From NCBI RefSeq assembly GCF_000427445.1, contig NZ_KE386496.1, positions 1,714,406 to 1,778,405 of the forward strand: DNA of 64,000 nucleotides, read 5' to 3'. Origin of the DNA: Methylocapsa acidiphila B2. Lineage in GTDB: Bacteria; Pseudomonadota; Alphaproteobacteria; Rhizobiales; Beijerinckiaceae. How positions within the stretch are numbered: the first letter of the stretch is position 1; each line of letters begins with the position of its first letter. Of this stretch, positions 38,976 through 48,283 are shown one piece after another. A model generated the notes under the pieces. The model saw only the letters and a list, made by a program, of their open reading frames with translations. It did not search any database and was not told where the DNA came from. The position numbers and the translations under genes are program-made.

Positions 38976-40148
38976 TCACATTCCGTCTGCGCTCATAAGT
39001 TGGAGCAGAATGCCCTCGCGCAGCCCGCGATCGGCGATGCGCACGCGATCGGCCGGAAAGGCGCGGCGGATCGCCTCGAGAATGGCGCAGCCCGCGAGAA
39101 CGAGATCAGCTCGGCCGAGGCCGATGCAGCCGTTGGCGGCGCGCTCGCCATAAGTCATGCGCCGCAGGCAATCAACCGCTCGGGTCACGTCCGCGCTCGA
39201 CATCCATAGCCCGTCGACGCGCCGCCGATCGTAGCGCCCGAGGCCGAGAAAAACGCCGGCGATCGTTGTCACGGTGCCGGACGTGCCGAGCAAATGGAAA
39301 TGCTCGCATCTGCGCTGCGGGCTGACCATCAAGACGAAGGCCTGCAACTCGCGCGCGACATGTTCGATCATCGCCTCGAAAACGGCGTCGGAGACCTCAT
39401 GGCCGCCGAATTTTTCCGCCAGGGTCACCACTCCGAGCTTCAGCGAGACCCAGCATCTGATCCGCTCACGAATGGCGAGGTCGATCGATCGGTCAACGGC
39501 CGCGTTCGTCGCGGCGCGGCCGAGCCAGACAATTTCCGAAGAGCCTCCGCCAATGTCGAAGAGAAGCACGCCTTCGGCCGCAGCATCCGCGAGCGAGGCG
39601 GAACCGGCGGCGGCGAGGCGCGCCTCGGTTTCACGGTCGACGATCTCGAGCTCGAGGCCGACCTCTTCGCGCACCCTGGCGAGAAAGGCCGCGCCGTTTT
39701 GCGCCGAACGGCAGGCCTCGGTGGCGATCAGACGCGCCCGCGTGACACCGCGCATCCGCATCTTGTCGCGACAGACTTCGAGCGCTTCAAGGGTGCGCTC
39801 GATCGCCGCCGCGCTCAGTTCGCCGCTTTGCGAGAGGCCCTCGCCGAGCCGCACGATGCGAGAAAAGGAATCGACGACGCGGAAATCGGGGCGCCCTGAC
39901 CGCTCGGGTCCCGGCTTGGCGATCAGAAGCCGGCAATTATTCGTGCCGAGATCAAGCGCGGCGTAGACATGGTCTGGCCCAGGCCGGTGCGGCGCGCGAT
40001 CAATCGTCCTCGCGGCGGCCCCATCAGCGTTCGCCGCCGCCGCCCGACGCCGAGCGGCGCCCTCGGCAATTTCAGCGTCGCTCGCAAGGCGCCCAGACGG
40101 AGTCGGAAGCGCGGCGGCTTCAACGCTGATGCTCTCGCTTGGTCCCAC
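38976..40148 (-). CDS. Ppx/GppA-family exopolyphosphatase/pppGpp phosphatase
   Basis: 390 residues from a GTG at 40148; the first ~60 residues are Ala-rich and low-complexity, so the true start may be later. ASKHA ATPase fold: YAALDLGTNNCRLLIAKPG (phosphate 1), VRLGEGLSQSG, RLIATEACRSAQNG, and LLFDIGGGSSEIVW (phosphate 2). Adds GTSGTVTTIAGVFLGLGRYD. Short single-domain form, common in Rhizobiales. May cleave polyphosphate or pppGpp. Confidence 0.9.
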   Translation of the reverse strand: MGPSESISVEAAALPTPSGRLASDAEIAEGAARRRAAAANADGAAARTIDRAPHRPGPDHVYAALDLGTNNCRLLIAKPGPERSGRPDFRVVDSFSRIVRLGEGLSQSGELSAAAIERTLEALEVCRDKMRMRGVTRARLIATEACRSAQNGAAFLARVREEVGLELEIVDRETEARLAAAGSASLADAAAEGVLLFDIGGGSSEIVWLGRAATNAAVDRSIDLAIRERIRCWVSLKLGVVTLAEKFGGHEVSDAVFEAMIEHVARELQAFVLMVSPQRRCEHFHLLGTSGTVTTIAGVFLGLGRYDRRRVDGLWMSSADVTRAVDCLRRMTYGERAANGCIGLGRADLVLAGCAILEAIRRAFPADRVRIADRGLREGILLQLMSADGM

Positions 40149-40300
40149 TTGAGCCGCTCCCGAAGCCTTGGGCGGGCGTCACTCCGCCGCAGCTTCGGGA
40201 AGCATATCAATGGCCGCACTAAACGCCAAGCTCCGCGGCGGCCCGGCAAGGCAAGGCCGAAACGGTCCGCCCCTGCCCTTTCGCTTTTGCTCGAACGCGG

Positions 40301-42718
40301 TCACTGCTCCGGGTGAGGCGGCTTCTCGCCAGGCTTCTGCGCGGCTCCCGGATGCTGTTGCTGCTGCTGAGAAGCCGGATGAGGCTGCTGCGGCGCCGCC
40401 CGAGGCTCCTGTTGATGCGGTTGACCTGGAGCCGCCTTCATCTCCGGAGCCGGCGTCGGCGCAGGGTGTGGCTGCTGCGGCGCGGCCCTCATCTCCGGAG
40501 ACTGCGTTGGCGCGGGATGAGGCTGCTGCGGCGCTGACCGAAGCTCCGAAGCCGGCGTTGGCGCGGGACGAGGCTGCTGCGGCGCTGACCGAAGCTCCGG
40601 AGCCGGCGTCGGCGCGGGGTGCGGCTGCTGCGGTGCTGACCGAAGCTCCGGAGCCGGCGTTGGCGCAGGATGAGGCTGCTGCGGCGCTGACCGAATCTCC
40701 GGCTGCGTCGACTCAGAGGCGGGCGCATGACCCTGCGGCAAGGCGTGGCCAGGCTGTGCGGCGCCGCCGGGAACGGCTCCTCGCGCGCCTGGAGCCGTAG
40801 GTGAAGTGGGCTTAATGACGGACCCCGGAGACACGCTTGGCGCAGTTCCCGGCTTCGTTCCCTGAGGCGGGGCGCCCGACGCCGGAGCGCCGGCAGGCGG
40901 CAGCTCATGACCCTGCGGCAGGGCATGGCCGGGTTGCGCTGCGCCGGGGACGGTTCCCGACGCGCCAGGGATCGTAGGAGAAGCCGGCTTGACGACGGAT
41001 CCTGCGGCCGGCGGCTGAGCCGGCGCGCCAGGCTTGCCAGTTTGAGGCGCTCCTCCCGGCGCCGGCGCTCCGACGGGCGGCAACTCATGGCCTTGCGGCA
41101 AGGCGTGGCCCGGCGGCTGCGCCGCGCCGGGCGCGAGGGCTGGAGCGCCTGGGATTGGCGGCGTCAAAGGCTTATTGCCTCCAGGCGCAGGCGAGGCGCC
41201 GGGCGGGAGAGCGCCCGGCGGCTGCGCCGTCGGCGGCAAATGCGGTTGGCCGGGCAAAGGCCCCCGGCCGGGCGCGCCCTGCGGACCCGGTCCTTGACCG
41301 CTTGGAGGAGCGCCGCCGACTGGTCCCTGCTGACCGAAATTCTGCTGAATGACGACGCCCTGTGGCGCGTTCGGTCGAGCATAAGGGAGGGGAATCGGCG
41401 TCGGAATCGGCAGGAAGCCGGGACCCGGCGGCGGTGGCGGAGGCGCGAGCTCGATGAACGCCACCGGAGGCGGCGGCAGGAAATAGACAGGAGGCGGCGG
41501 AGGCGGCGGATAATCACCCGGGTCGAACATGATCACGGGACGATCGACGATTTCATATTCAACCGGCGGCGGCGGCGGCAGCCCGCCGAAATCATAAACC
41601 TCGAAACGTGGCGGCGGCTCCAGCGGCGCCGACAGAATAGCAAGCCTGCGGCGCGCATCCCAAACATGCGGACCGCGCGGATAACGATGAATATAGGTCC
41701 AATAGGCGTCGGGCGCGTTCGCCTCGAGGGCGCGCCGCCAGGTCAAGGCTTCGCGCCGCGCAGCGAGCAAAGTCCGCATCCTGCGCGTAAGCGGGCTGTC
41801 CGGATAGGCGACGATAAAATCCTGATAGCCGGCGATTGTGTCGCGCTCGATCGCGGCGGCATAGGCCTCCTCGACCGGGAACTCGCGGATCGGCCTTGCC
41901 TGCAAGACGGCGTAGCTTTGCGCCGCTACGGGCGGCGGCGCCTTGGGGTCGGGGGGAAGCAGGACGACCGGCGGGGCGATTTTGGAGGCGTCCCAAGGCA
42001 GGAATGCGCCGCGCGTCGCCTGATCGACCCGGAGGCGCACGCGGGCGAAGGCCTCGTCGATAGGGAGTCCGCCGCTCCGCAACATCTCAGCCAGGGCGGA
42101 GGCGTATGCGCCATAGGGGCCGGCTTCGTCCGGTGCGATCGTGCCCGGCGCGGCGTTGAAGGCGTAAAGCGATCCGGGCTCGGCGTCGACGAGCGCCAAG
42201 CCGCCGGCCAGCGGCCGCCCATTCTGAGCGAAGGCGTTCGCCCGCGCGGCGTCGAGCACGACGATCCTCGCGCGCAGCGGCAAAGACGCCAGCGCGCGGG
42301 TGAAGTCTGAGATGCGCAGCGCTTCGAGCGGAACGTCCGAGTCCCGCGCGATAACCGCCTCGATGGGGGCGAAATAATTCTCGCCCTCATATTGCAGGCC
42401 TCGGCCAGACAGATAAACGAAGGCGATGGCGTCAGGCCCGGCCTGCGCCGCCTTGGCGAGGAAATCGCGAAAGGCGCGGCGCAGCGAGTCCTGATCGAGA
42501 TTGGCCGCACCCATCACTTCGAAGCCTTCCGCGCGCAAGGTTTCGGCCACGAGGCCGGCGTCATTGGCGGCGGTGGGCAGAGCGCCCGAGCGATAATCGG
42601 CGTTGCCGATCACTAGAGCGAGCCTAGGTTGGACCTCCTGAGCTCGAAGCGCGCTCGAAAGGGACAAAAGAAGCGCCAGGCCGGCGATCGCGAGGCGGTC
42701 GATCAGAAGTCTGTTCAT
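40301..42718 (-). CDS. Secreted caspase-fold protein without catalytic His/Cys, Pro-rich repeats
   Basis: 805 residues. Signal peptide LAIAGLALLLSLSSALRA (residues ~9-26). Peptidase C14-like fold at ~30-250: RLALVIGNADYRSGALPTA, ANDAGLVAETLRAEGF, AFVYLSGRGLQYEGENYFAP and IVVLDAARANAF. The caspase His-Gly site reads SGRG (Arg106) and the Cys site reads DAARAN (Ala158), so both catalytic residues are missing. Residues ~270-370 hold a typical Rhizobiales linker domain. The rest is Pro/Gln/Gly-rich, with HALPQGHELPP repeats and six ~16-residue APELRSAPQQPHPAPTP repeats. Probably a binding or regulatory pseudo-protease. Confidence 0.85.
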   Translation of the reverse strand: MNRLLIDRLAIAGLALLLSLSSALRAQEVQPRLALVIGNADYRSGALPTAANDAGLVAETLRAEGFEVMGAANLDQDSLRRAFRDFLAKAAQAGPDAIAFVYLSGRGLQYEGENYFAPIEAVIARDSDVPLEALRISDFTRALASLPLRARIVVLDAARANAFAQNGRPLAGGLALVDAEPGSLYAFNAAPGTIAPDEAGPYGAYASALAEMLRSGGLPIDEAFARVRLRVDQATRGAFLPWDASKIAPPVVLLPPDPKAPPPVAAQSYAVLQARPIREFPVEEAYAAAIERDTIAGYQDFIVAYPDSPLTRRMRTLLAARREALTWRRALEANAPDAYWTYIHRYPRGPHVWDARRRLAILSAPLEPPPRFEVYDFGGLPPPPPVEYEIVDRPVIMFDPGDYPPPPPPPVYFLPPPPVAFIELAPPPPPPGPGFLPIPTPIPLPYARPNAPQGVVIQQNFGQQGPVGGAPPSGQGPGPQGAPGRGPLPGQPHLPPTAQPPGALPPGASPAPGGNKPLTPPIPGAPALAPGAAQPPGHALPQGHELPPVGAPAPGGAPQTGKPGAPAQPPAAGSVVKPASPTIPGASGTVPGAAQPGHALPQGHELPPAGAPASGAPPQGTKPGTAPSVSPGSVIKPTSPTAPGARGAVPGGAAQPGHALPQGHAPASESTQPEIRSAPQQPHPAPTPAPELRSAPQQPHPAPTPAPELRSAPQQPRPAPTPASELRSAPQQPHPAPTQSPEMRAAPQQPHPAPTPAPEMKAAPGQPHQQEPRAAPQQPHPASQQQQQHPGAAQKPGEKPPHPEQ

Positions 42719-42825
42719 GTTGACCCTTTGGCGCGAAGACGCAATTTGAGCAGGCGGTTAAAAGGAGCCTTTGTGGCTGAACATTGACTGAACGATCCGG
42801 CTTCCCGATCGGCGGCTTCCGCGCA

Positions 42826-43467
42826 TCAGCCGATCGCGCGCGCCACCTCGGCCCGAACCAGGGGAAGAATCTCGGCCTCGAACCAGGGGTTCCGCTTGAT
42901 CCAGCCCGCATTACGCCAGGATGGATGCGGCAGAGCGATGATCCGTGGCCCCGCGCCCCGGAAATCTGGAGCTCGCCGGACGATCTCATCGAGACGCAGG
43001 CCTTTCGGCTGCGGCCGCCCAAGCCGCTCGAAATGATAGGCCTGCGCATAGCGACCTATGGCGAGCACGCATTCAAGACGCGGCAAGAGCTGGAATAACG
43101 CATCGTGCCACGCCTCCCGGCACTCGGGGCGCGGCGGCAAATCTCCCTTGTTCGCATCATGGCCCGGAAAGCAAAATCCCATCGGGATGATTGCAATCTT
43201 GGCCTCATCGTAGAACGTCTCGCGCGAAACGCCCATCCATTGCCGGAGGCGATCGCCCGATGCGTCATTGAAGGACAGGCCGGTCGCATGAACGCGCACG
43301 CCGGGCGCCTGGCTCGCGACGAGCAAGCGCGCGGTCGCGGAGGCGCGCAGGACCGGGCGCGGCTCATGCGGCAGCGTCGCCTTGCGCGGCGCCTCGACGC
43401 AGATGCGGCAAGCCCGGATCCGCGCAGTCAAAGCGGCGAGCTCAGAGGTCGAAAGAGAGTCCGTCAT
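42826..43467 (-). CDS. Uracil-DNA glycosylase superfamily protein
   Basis: 213 residues. Cys-containing start RIRACRICVEAPRK; motif A-like LLVASQAPGVRVHATGLSFN; and GDRLRQWMGVSRETFYDEA; late motif ALPHPSWRNAGWIKRNPWFE, where HPS precedes the leucine-loop region. Matches the uracil-DNA glycosylase-like family of hypothetical base-excision enzymes; substrate not proven. Its start overlaps the end of the MBL gene by 26 bp, so the pair is co-translated. Confidence 0.85.
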   Translation of the reverse strand: MTDSLSTSELAALTARIRACRICVEAPRKATLPHEPRPVLRASATARLLVASQAPGVRVHATGLSFNDASGDRLRQWMGVSRETFYDEAKIAIIPMGFCFPGHDANKGDLPPRPECREAWHDALFQLLPRLECVLAIGRYAQAYHFERLGRPQPKGLRLDEIVRRAPDFRGAGPRIIALPHPSWRNAGWIKRNPWFEAEILPLVRAEVARAIG

Positions 43468-44185
43468 GGGCGATCGTCAGGCCAGCTTCCTCCATCTCGA
43501 CGCGACAAGCCATCGCCGATGCGCTGAGATGTGTGGCGACAATGCGTTTTGGCGAGAACCTCGAGAGATTGGACTTCAGAGTCGGCCAATCCATGTGATT
43601 CGGCACTGGAGTCGCGCCGGAATAGCACTCGACCATGAAAAGATCCGCCATGGCGGAAAGATCGAGCAAGGCGTCGGTCCAGGCCGTGTCCCCGGAATAG
43701 GCGAAGATTTTCTCGCCATCGTCGAGGCGCACGCCCGTCGAAAGGCCGCCGGACTTATGGACGACCTCGAAAGTCTCGAGCGTCGATCCACCGAGCTTCA
43801 CCTTTCTGCGGGCAGGAATTTCCTCCACGCGCCAAGGAAATCCCCATCTTAAATGCCTTTCATCCGGAAAAGACGATTGCAAAGCGCTGTCGAGTCTTTG
43901 CCCCAAGCCTGGGGGACCGATCAGCAATAAAGGCTTGGTCCTGCGCTCGACGAACTGACAGTCGAGCAGCAGAAACGGCAATCCACCGAAATGGTCGCCA
44001 TGCAGATGCGAGATCACGACCGCGTCGACATCGTCGAAACGGAAGCCGAGCCTTTTCCAGGAGCTGATCGAGCTCGCGCCAAAATCGACGATCGTGCTCG
44101 ATCCTTTCGAATCGACGCGAAAGCAAGTGTGCGCCAAGCCGCCAGTCCCAAAAGCATCGCCGCAGCCGACAATCGTTATTTTCAT
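43442..44185 (-). CDS. MBL-fold metallo-hydrolase
   Basis: 247 residues. Starts MKITIVGCGDAFGTGG, and has TIVDFGASSISSWKRLG, then the metal motif VVISHLHGDHFGGLPFLLLD (HxHxDH), with FAYSGDTAWTDALLDLSA and KRIVATHLSASAM for the later ligands. Resembles RNase Z/phosphodiesterase-like hydrolases. Its ATG overlaps the stop of a possible small upstream gene and its end overlaps the UDG-like gene. Confidence 0.9.
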   Translation of the reverse strand: MKITIVGCGDAFGTGGLAHTCFRVDSKGSSTIVDFGASSISSWKRLGFRFDDVDAVVISHLHGDHFGGLPFLLLDCQFVERRTKPLLLIGPPGLGQRLDSALQSSFPDERHLRWGFPWRVEEIPARRKVKLGGSTLETFEVVHKSGGLSTGVRLDDGEKIFAYSGDTAWTDALLDLSAMADLFMVECYSGATPVPNHMDWPTLKSNLSRFSPKRIVATHLSASAMACRVEMEEAGLTIAHDGLSFDL

Positions 44186-44379
44186 AAAACGCCTACACTA
44201 CCCGAGGCCCACGTGGCCAAATATTTAAATAGCAGGGAGATTTTTCTCAATAGAATCATTCCAATACACGCGCCAAAACCGCCGCCTCCTAAGCCTTCCA
44301 ATGGATCCTCATTGGTTCCTTCGCCCGCTCGCAGGCCGCCCTGAACGAAGGCCCGGCCGCTGCAACCCATTCCGGACAT
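44182..44379 (-). CDS. Possible small membrane protein coupled to MBL gene
   Basis: 65 codons from ATG 44379 (MSGMGCSGRAFVQGG), with GGAG nine bases upstream. It ends ATGA over the MBL start. Contains a Gly-rich stretch and a hydrophobic segment, FGACIGMILLRKISLLFKYL. Only the C-terminal part of a longer open minus-strand frame, whose upstream region overlaps the histidine kinase on the other strand. Confidence 0.35.
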   Translation of the reverse strand: MSGMGCSGRAFVQGGLRAGEGTNEDPLEGLGGGGFGACIGMILLRKISLLFKYLATWASGSVGVL

Positions 44380-44695
44380 CAAATAGAGCTCCGCAATTTT
44401 TCGTTGCGTGTGAGATCGCACATTCGACCACGCGCCTGGCTTCTCCGAGGCGCGCGCTAGGGCTTTCCGCCCCGCGACGCGGCGATTCCGCAATTCGCGC
44501 CCCAAACTGTTCCAAATCGCGACATTCTTGCTCCCCGCAACCGGGCGAGGGAGGTCGAAGCGCGCGCCGCCAGTCTCGCGCCGGCTTCGGATGCGATCGA
44601 CTTTTACCGACGCCATCAGGTCGCCATTAATCTTTTTCCCGCAGCGTCGGCCGGACCCTATCTCATCGCGGACCTCGAACGGACCTCCCGCAGGA

Positions 44696-46252
44696 ATGAC
44701 AGACGTCGGGGCGGAAACGACAAGACCTGAGCATGGCGGCCGAGCGTTCGCCGCCGCGTCGGCGCGCCGCGACGCCGGAGAGCGGCTGCACGAATCAAAG
44801 CCGGATTCTTCCGTCGCCGGCCATCGCGACTTCGACATCGCGCTTTTGCGTCTATTCGCCAAGGGTCGCAGTTCCTCCGGACCGGCGATGGCGGCGCTCA
44901 GCGGGGTCGTCGCAGCCATCGCCGCGACGTGGATCTCGATCGCGGTCGTCCTCGCATGGATGTGCGTCAATATCGGCGCCCTGAGCCTCGCCCACCGCCT
45001 CGCGGTCCGGTTCCTCGCCGCGCCGACTGCCGACATCGACGTCCGTCGGCAACGCCGCGAATTTATCGTGACGGAAACCGTGCAGGGCCTGATTTGGGCG
45101 GTCATTGTCTGTCTGGTTAGCCAGGCCGACGCCCCAGCCGCGCGCACGGCCGCCTTGGCCATGCTCCTGCTGGTGGCCGCAGCAAATGCGACGATCACCG
45201 CGTCGATTCCGGCCGCGGTCTGCGGCGCCTTGACGCCCATGGCTTTGACAATCGCGATCTTCCTGCGCCCGACAAGCTTTTCAGATGGGACCGTGCCGCT
45301 GATCGCCCTGGCTTTCGGGACCCAGCTCTATTTCATGCTGCTCGCCAAGAAGCTTCACGCCGCCTCGCTCGAAGCGCTCTCGTTTCAAGCCGAAAAAGAC
45401 GAATTGATCGCCGAGCTCGAGCGGGCCAAGACGAATAGCGATCTCGCCCGAAGACGCGCGGAGGAAGCCAATCTCGCCAAATCACGCTTTCTCGCCACGA
45501 TGAGCCATGAGCTGCGCACGCCTCTCAATGCGATCCTCGGCTTTTCCGAGGTCATGAAGGGAGAGCTCTTCGGCTCGCATATCGTCGCCTCCTACAAGGA
45601 ATATTCGAGCGACATTCACGCGAGCGGCCAGCATCTCCTGATGCTGATCAACGAGATTCTCGATCTCTCGCGGATCGAGGCCGGACGCTTCGATCTGAAG
45701 GAGGAAGCCGTCGATCTCGCTCAGGTCGTCGAGGATTGCCGGCATCTCCTGGCGCTGCGCGCGAAGAAGCGCAATGTCGCCGTTGACGAAGCTATCGAGC
45801 CGAGCCTGCGGCGGATTTGGGCCGACGAGCGCGCGGTCCGCCAAGTCGCCCTGAACCTTCTGTCCAATGCGGTCAAATTTACGCCTCCGGGTGGAACGAT
45901 CAAGATCAAGGTCGGCTGGACCTCGAGCGGCGGCCAATATTTCTCGGTGCGCGACAGCGGCCCCGGCATCCCCGAAGAGGAGATTCCGGTCATCATGTCC
46001 TCGTTCGGGCGCGGCGCGCTCGCCCACAAAAACGCTGACGAAGGATCGGGGCTCGGCCTGCCGATCGTAAAGGGACTCGTCGAACTGCACGGCGGCGCAT
46101 TCACGTTGAAGTCCAAGCTTCACGAAGGCACGGAAGTGACCGTGATCTTTCCGTCGGGCCGCGTGATGGAGGCCGCGGCTAGGCCCGAGCCGCTGGCACC
46201 GACCTCGAAGCCGCGACGAGGGGCGAGGCGGGAGACCTCCGCGGCCGCATGA
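44696..46252 (+). CDS. PleC/PdhS-type membrane sensor histidine kinase
   Basis: 518 residues from ATG 44696; an ATG at 44528 extends an unlikely basic leader. Four or more membrane helices at ~60-250 (VVAAIAATWISIAVVLAWM, LIWAVIVCLVSQ, LAMLLLVAAANATI). HisKA: ATMSHELRTPLNAILGFSEV, His ~280; then LMLINEILDLSRIEAGRFDL, which is the cell-cycle kinase style of Alphaproteobacteria. HATPase: NLLSNAVKFTPPGG, DSGPGIP, GSGLGLPIVKGLVELHGG. No response regulator adjacent. May control division or a related developmental path. Confidence 0.88.
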   Translation: MTDVGAETTRPEHGGRAFAAASARRDAGERLHESKPDSSVAGHRDFDIALLRLFAKGRSSSGPAMAALSGVVAAIAATWISIAVVLAWMCVNIGALSLAHRLAVRFLAAPTADIDVRRQRREFIVTETVQGLIWAVIVCLVSQADAPAARTAALAMLLLVAAANATITASIPAAVCGALTPMALTIAIFLRPTSFSDGTVPLIALAFGTQLYFMLLAKKLHAASLEALSFQAEKDELIAELERAKTNSDLARRRAEEANLAKSRFLATMSHELRTPLNAILGFSEVMKGELFGSHIVASYKEYSSDIHASGQHLLMLINEILDLSRIEAGRFDLKEEAVDLAQVVEDCRHLLALRAKKRNVAVDEAIEPSLRRIWADERAVRQVALNLLSNAVKFTPPGGTIKIKVGWTSSGGQYFSVRDSGPGIPEEEIPVIMSSFGRGALAHKNADEGSGLGLPIVKGLVELHGGAFTLKSKLHEGTEVTVIFPSGRVMEAAARPEPLAPTSKPRRGARRETSAAA

Positions 46253-46527
46253 CGAAAATATCCTCGAACATCCGCTCTTGCTCATAGCGGTGTCCCAACG
46301 GCGAATCCCGCCAGAGCCGGGCGCGCCACATCCGCCTCCTCCGGCGGCCGCCCCCCTTTAAGTTGAGCCTGGGGCGCTTCCAGAAATTGCGTATTTCGTG
46401 CAACAATCGCGGCGCGTCGCCTGATTCGATTATGGCCGCGTTCTTCCGGCTGTCAGCCTCGCTTCGACAAAAAGCCTGTTTCAACGGGTCCGGCCGAAAG
46501 CCGCGCCGCACAAGGAGATGCGCCGGA

Positions 46528-48099
46528 GTGTTCTCCCAGCCAGCAATTTTCAAGCGCGACATTTCCCGATCGATGCTCGCGGCGATTTTATGCGCCCTCG
46601 CGACGGCGGCAGGAGCGGAAGAGCCGATCACGCCTCCGCCGGCCTCCGAGCAAGCCGAGCCGACGGCGGCGAAGCCCACCGCGCCCGATCACGCGCAATC
46701 GACCACGCCGCCCAACCCTTTGCCTCCGGCAGCGACCACCGCCCATACGATCGCGCTTCCAGGGCGCAGCCTGAGCTTCACAGCTATCGCAGGGCCCACG
46801 AGGCTCAGCGACGGGCAGAGCGGCGCGCCCGAAGCCGACATCGCCACAATCGCCTTCCTGCTGAAGGGTGCCGATCCAGCCAAGCGGCCGGTGACCTTTG
46901 TCGTCAATGGCGGTCCGGGCGCGGGCTCAGCCTGGCTCAATTTGGGCGCGCTCGGGCCTTGGCGCCTGCCGCTCAACGGCGGGCCGCGATCGCCCTCGGC
47001 GCCGCCCATCGCCGTCGAGAACGCCGAAACATGGCTCGATTTCACCGATCTCGTCTTCGTAGACCCACCAGGAACCGGCTATAGCCGACTCCTGGCCAAG
47101 GGCGACGAGGCGCGTCGCCATTTTTATTCGGTCAATGGAGACATCGAGGCGCTCGCCGTCGTCATTCGCAAATGGCTCGCCGCCAATAAAAGGCTCGAGA
47201 GCCCGAAATTCATCGTCGGGGAAAGCTACGGCGGCTTTCGCGGACCCAAGCTCGTCCGCCGCCTCCAGGACGACGAAGGGATCGGCGTCGAGGGGCTGGT
47301 GCTGATCTCCCCGGTTCTCGATTTTGCCTGGTTCGACGGCCCGAATAATCCGCTGACCTTCGTCACGCGGCTGCCCTCCCAGACCGCCGCCGCGCGCGGC
47401 CTTGACGGCGCGGACGGCCGCGCCGGCCTCGCCGACGTCGAGGCCTATGCCGCGGGCCCCTATCTCGCGGATCTCCTGCGCGGCGAGCGCGATCCGCAAG
47501 CTCTCGCTCGGGTGAGCGAAAAAGTCGCAGGCTTCACGGGAGTCGACCCCGCGCTTGCGCGTCAACTCGGCGGACGGATCGACATGGCAAGCTTCGCGCG
47601 CGAAAAGAATCGCGCGGCCGGCAAGATCGGCAGCTATTACGATGCCCGCGTCTTGGGCTTCGATCCTGCGCCGCATGCGGCCTCGAGCGACTATTCCGAC
47701 CCCGTCCTCGACGCGGACAAGACGCTGCTCGCCAGCGCGATGGCGGATGTCACCGCCAATCGCCTGAATTGGCCAATCGAGGCGCGCTATGAAATCCTCA
47801 ATGAAAACGTCAATCGGCAATGGAACTGGGAGGGCGGGCGGAGCCGTCCCGAAGCGCTCGGCGATCTGAAGAAGGCGCTGGCGATCGACCCGCGCCTGCG
47901 CGTCTTGGTCGCGCATGGGCTAACCGATCAGGTGACCCCTTATTTCGCCTCCAAGCTCCTGATAGACCAAGTCCCGCCGATGGGCGACCCCGACCGGCTG
48001 CGGCTCAAGGTCTATGGCGGCGGCCACATGCTCTATTTCGACGACAAGTCCCGCGCCGCCTTGCGCGAGGAAGCGCGTAAGCTGATCGAGGGCAAATAA
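46528..48099 (+). CDS. Secreted serine carboxypeptidase (S10-like)
   Basis: 523 residues from a GTG at 46528 with AAGGAG ten bases upstream. Signal peptide RSMLAAILCALATAAGAEEP; then a Pro/Ala-rich linker. Catalytic Ser in KFIVGESYGGFRGPKLV, Asp in AHGLTDQVTPYFASKLL, and His in YGGGHMLYFDDKSR. Oxyanion and substrate region VTFVVNGGPGAGSAWLNLGA and DPPGTGYSRLL. Releases C-terminal residues of peptides in the periplasm, following the family. Confidence 0.9.
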   Translation: MFSQPAIFKRDISRSMLAAILCALATAAGAEEPITPPPASEQAEPTAAKPTAPDHAQSTTPPNPLPPAATTAHTIALPGRSLSFTAIAGPTRLSDGQSGAPEADIATIAFLLKGADPAKRPVTFVVNGGPGAGSAWLNLGALGPWRLPLNGGPRSPSAPPIAVENAETWLDFTDLVFVDPPGTGYSRLLAKGDEARRHFYSVNGDIEALAVVIRKWLAANKRLESPKFIVGESYGGFRGPKLVRRLQDDEGIGVEGLVLISPVLDFAWFDGPNNPLTFVTRLPSQTAAARGLDGADGRAGLADVEAYAAGPYLADLLRGERDPQALARVSEKVAGFTGVDPALARQLGGRIDMASFAREKNRAAGKIGSYYDARVLGFDPAPHAASSDYSDPVLDADKTLLASAMADVTANRLNWPIEARYEILNENVNRQWNWEGGRSRPEALGDLKKALAIDPRLRVLVAHGLTDQVTPYFASKLLIDQVPPMGDPDRLRLKVYGGGHMLYFDDKSRAALREEARKLIEGK

Positions 48100-48115
48100 G
48101 CGAGAGACCCGGCGC

Positions 48116-48283
48116 CTATTCCTCGGCGTCGGTGGACAGAATCACCTCGTCGGGGAGGCCGGCCGTAACGCTCTTTTCGAGATTGACGCCGGCGATGCGG
48201 GCGAAGGCTCCGTCGCCTTCGAGCAGCACCACGGCTTCGCTCGGCATCTGCTGCAGCTTTTCGATCAATTGCGCGACGGTCAT
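48116..48283 (-). CDS. Conserved small protein
   Basis: 55 residues from ATG 48283 (MTVAQLIEKLQQMPSEA), with an upstream ATG at 48307. VVLLEGDGAFARIAGV follows; the LQQMP...VLLEGDG pattern recurs in small Rhizobiales and phage proteins, function unknown. Convergent with the S10 peptidase gene. Confidence 0.65.
   Translation of the reverse strand: MTVAQLIEKLQQMPSEAVVLLEGDGAFARIAGVNLEKSVTAGLPDEVILSTDAEE

Noticed and set aside
40907..42310. Arg-rich plus-strand frame opposite the caspase-fold gene
   Set aside because: Shadow of the Pro-rich repeat coding sequence; no protein-like structure.
44380..45240. Long minus-strand frame opposite the histidine kinase
   Set aside because: It overlaps a well-supported kinase on the other strand and lacks protein-like features except for the possible 65-codon end.
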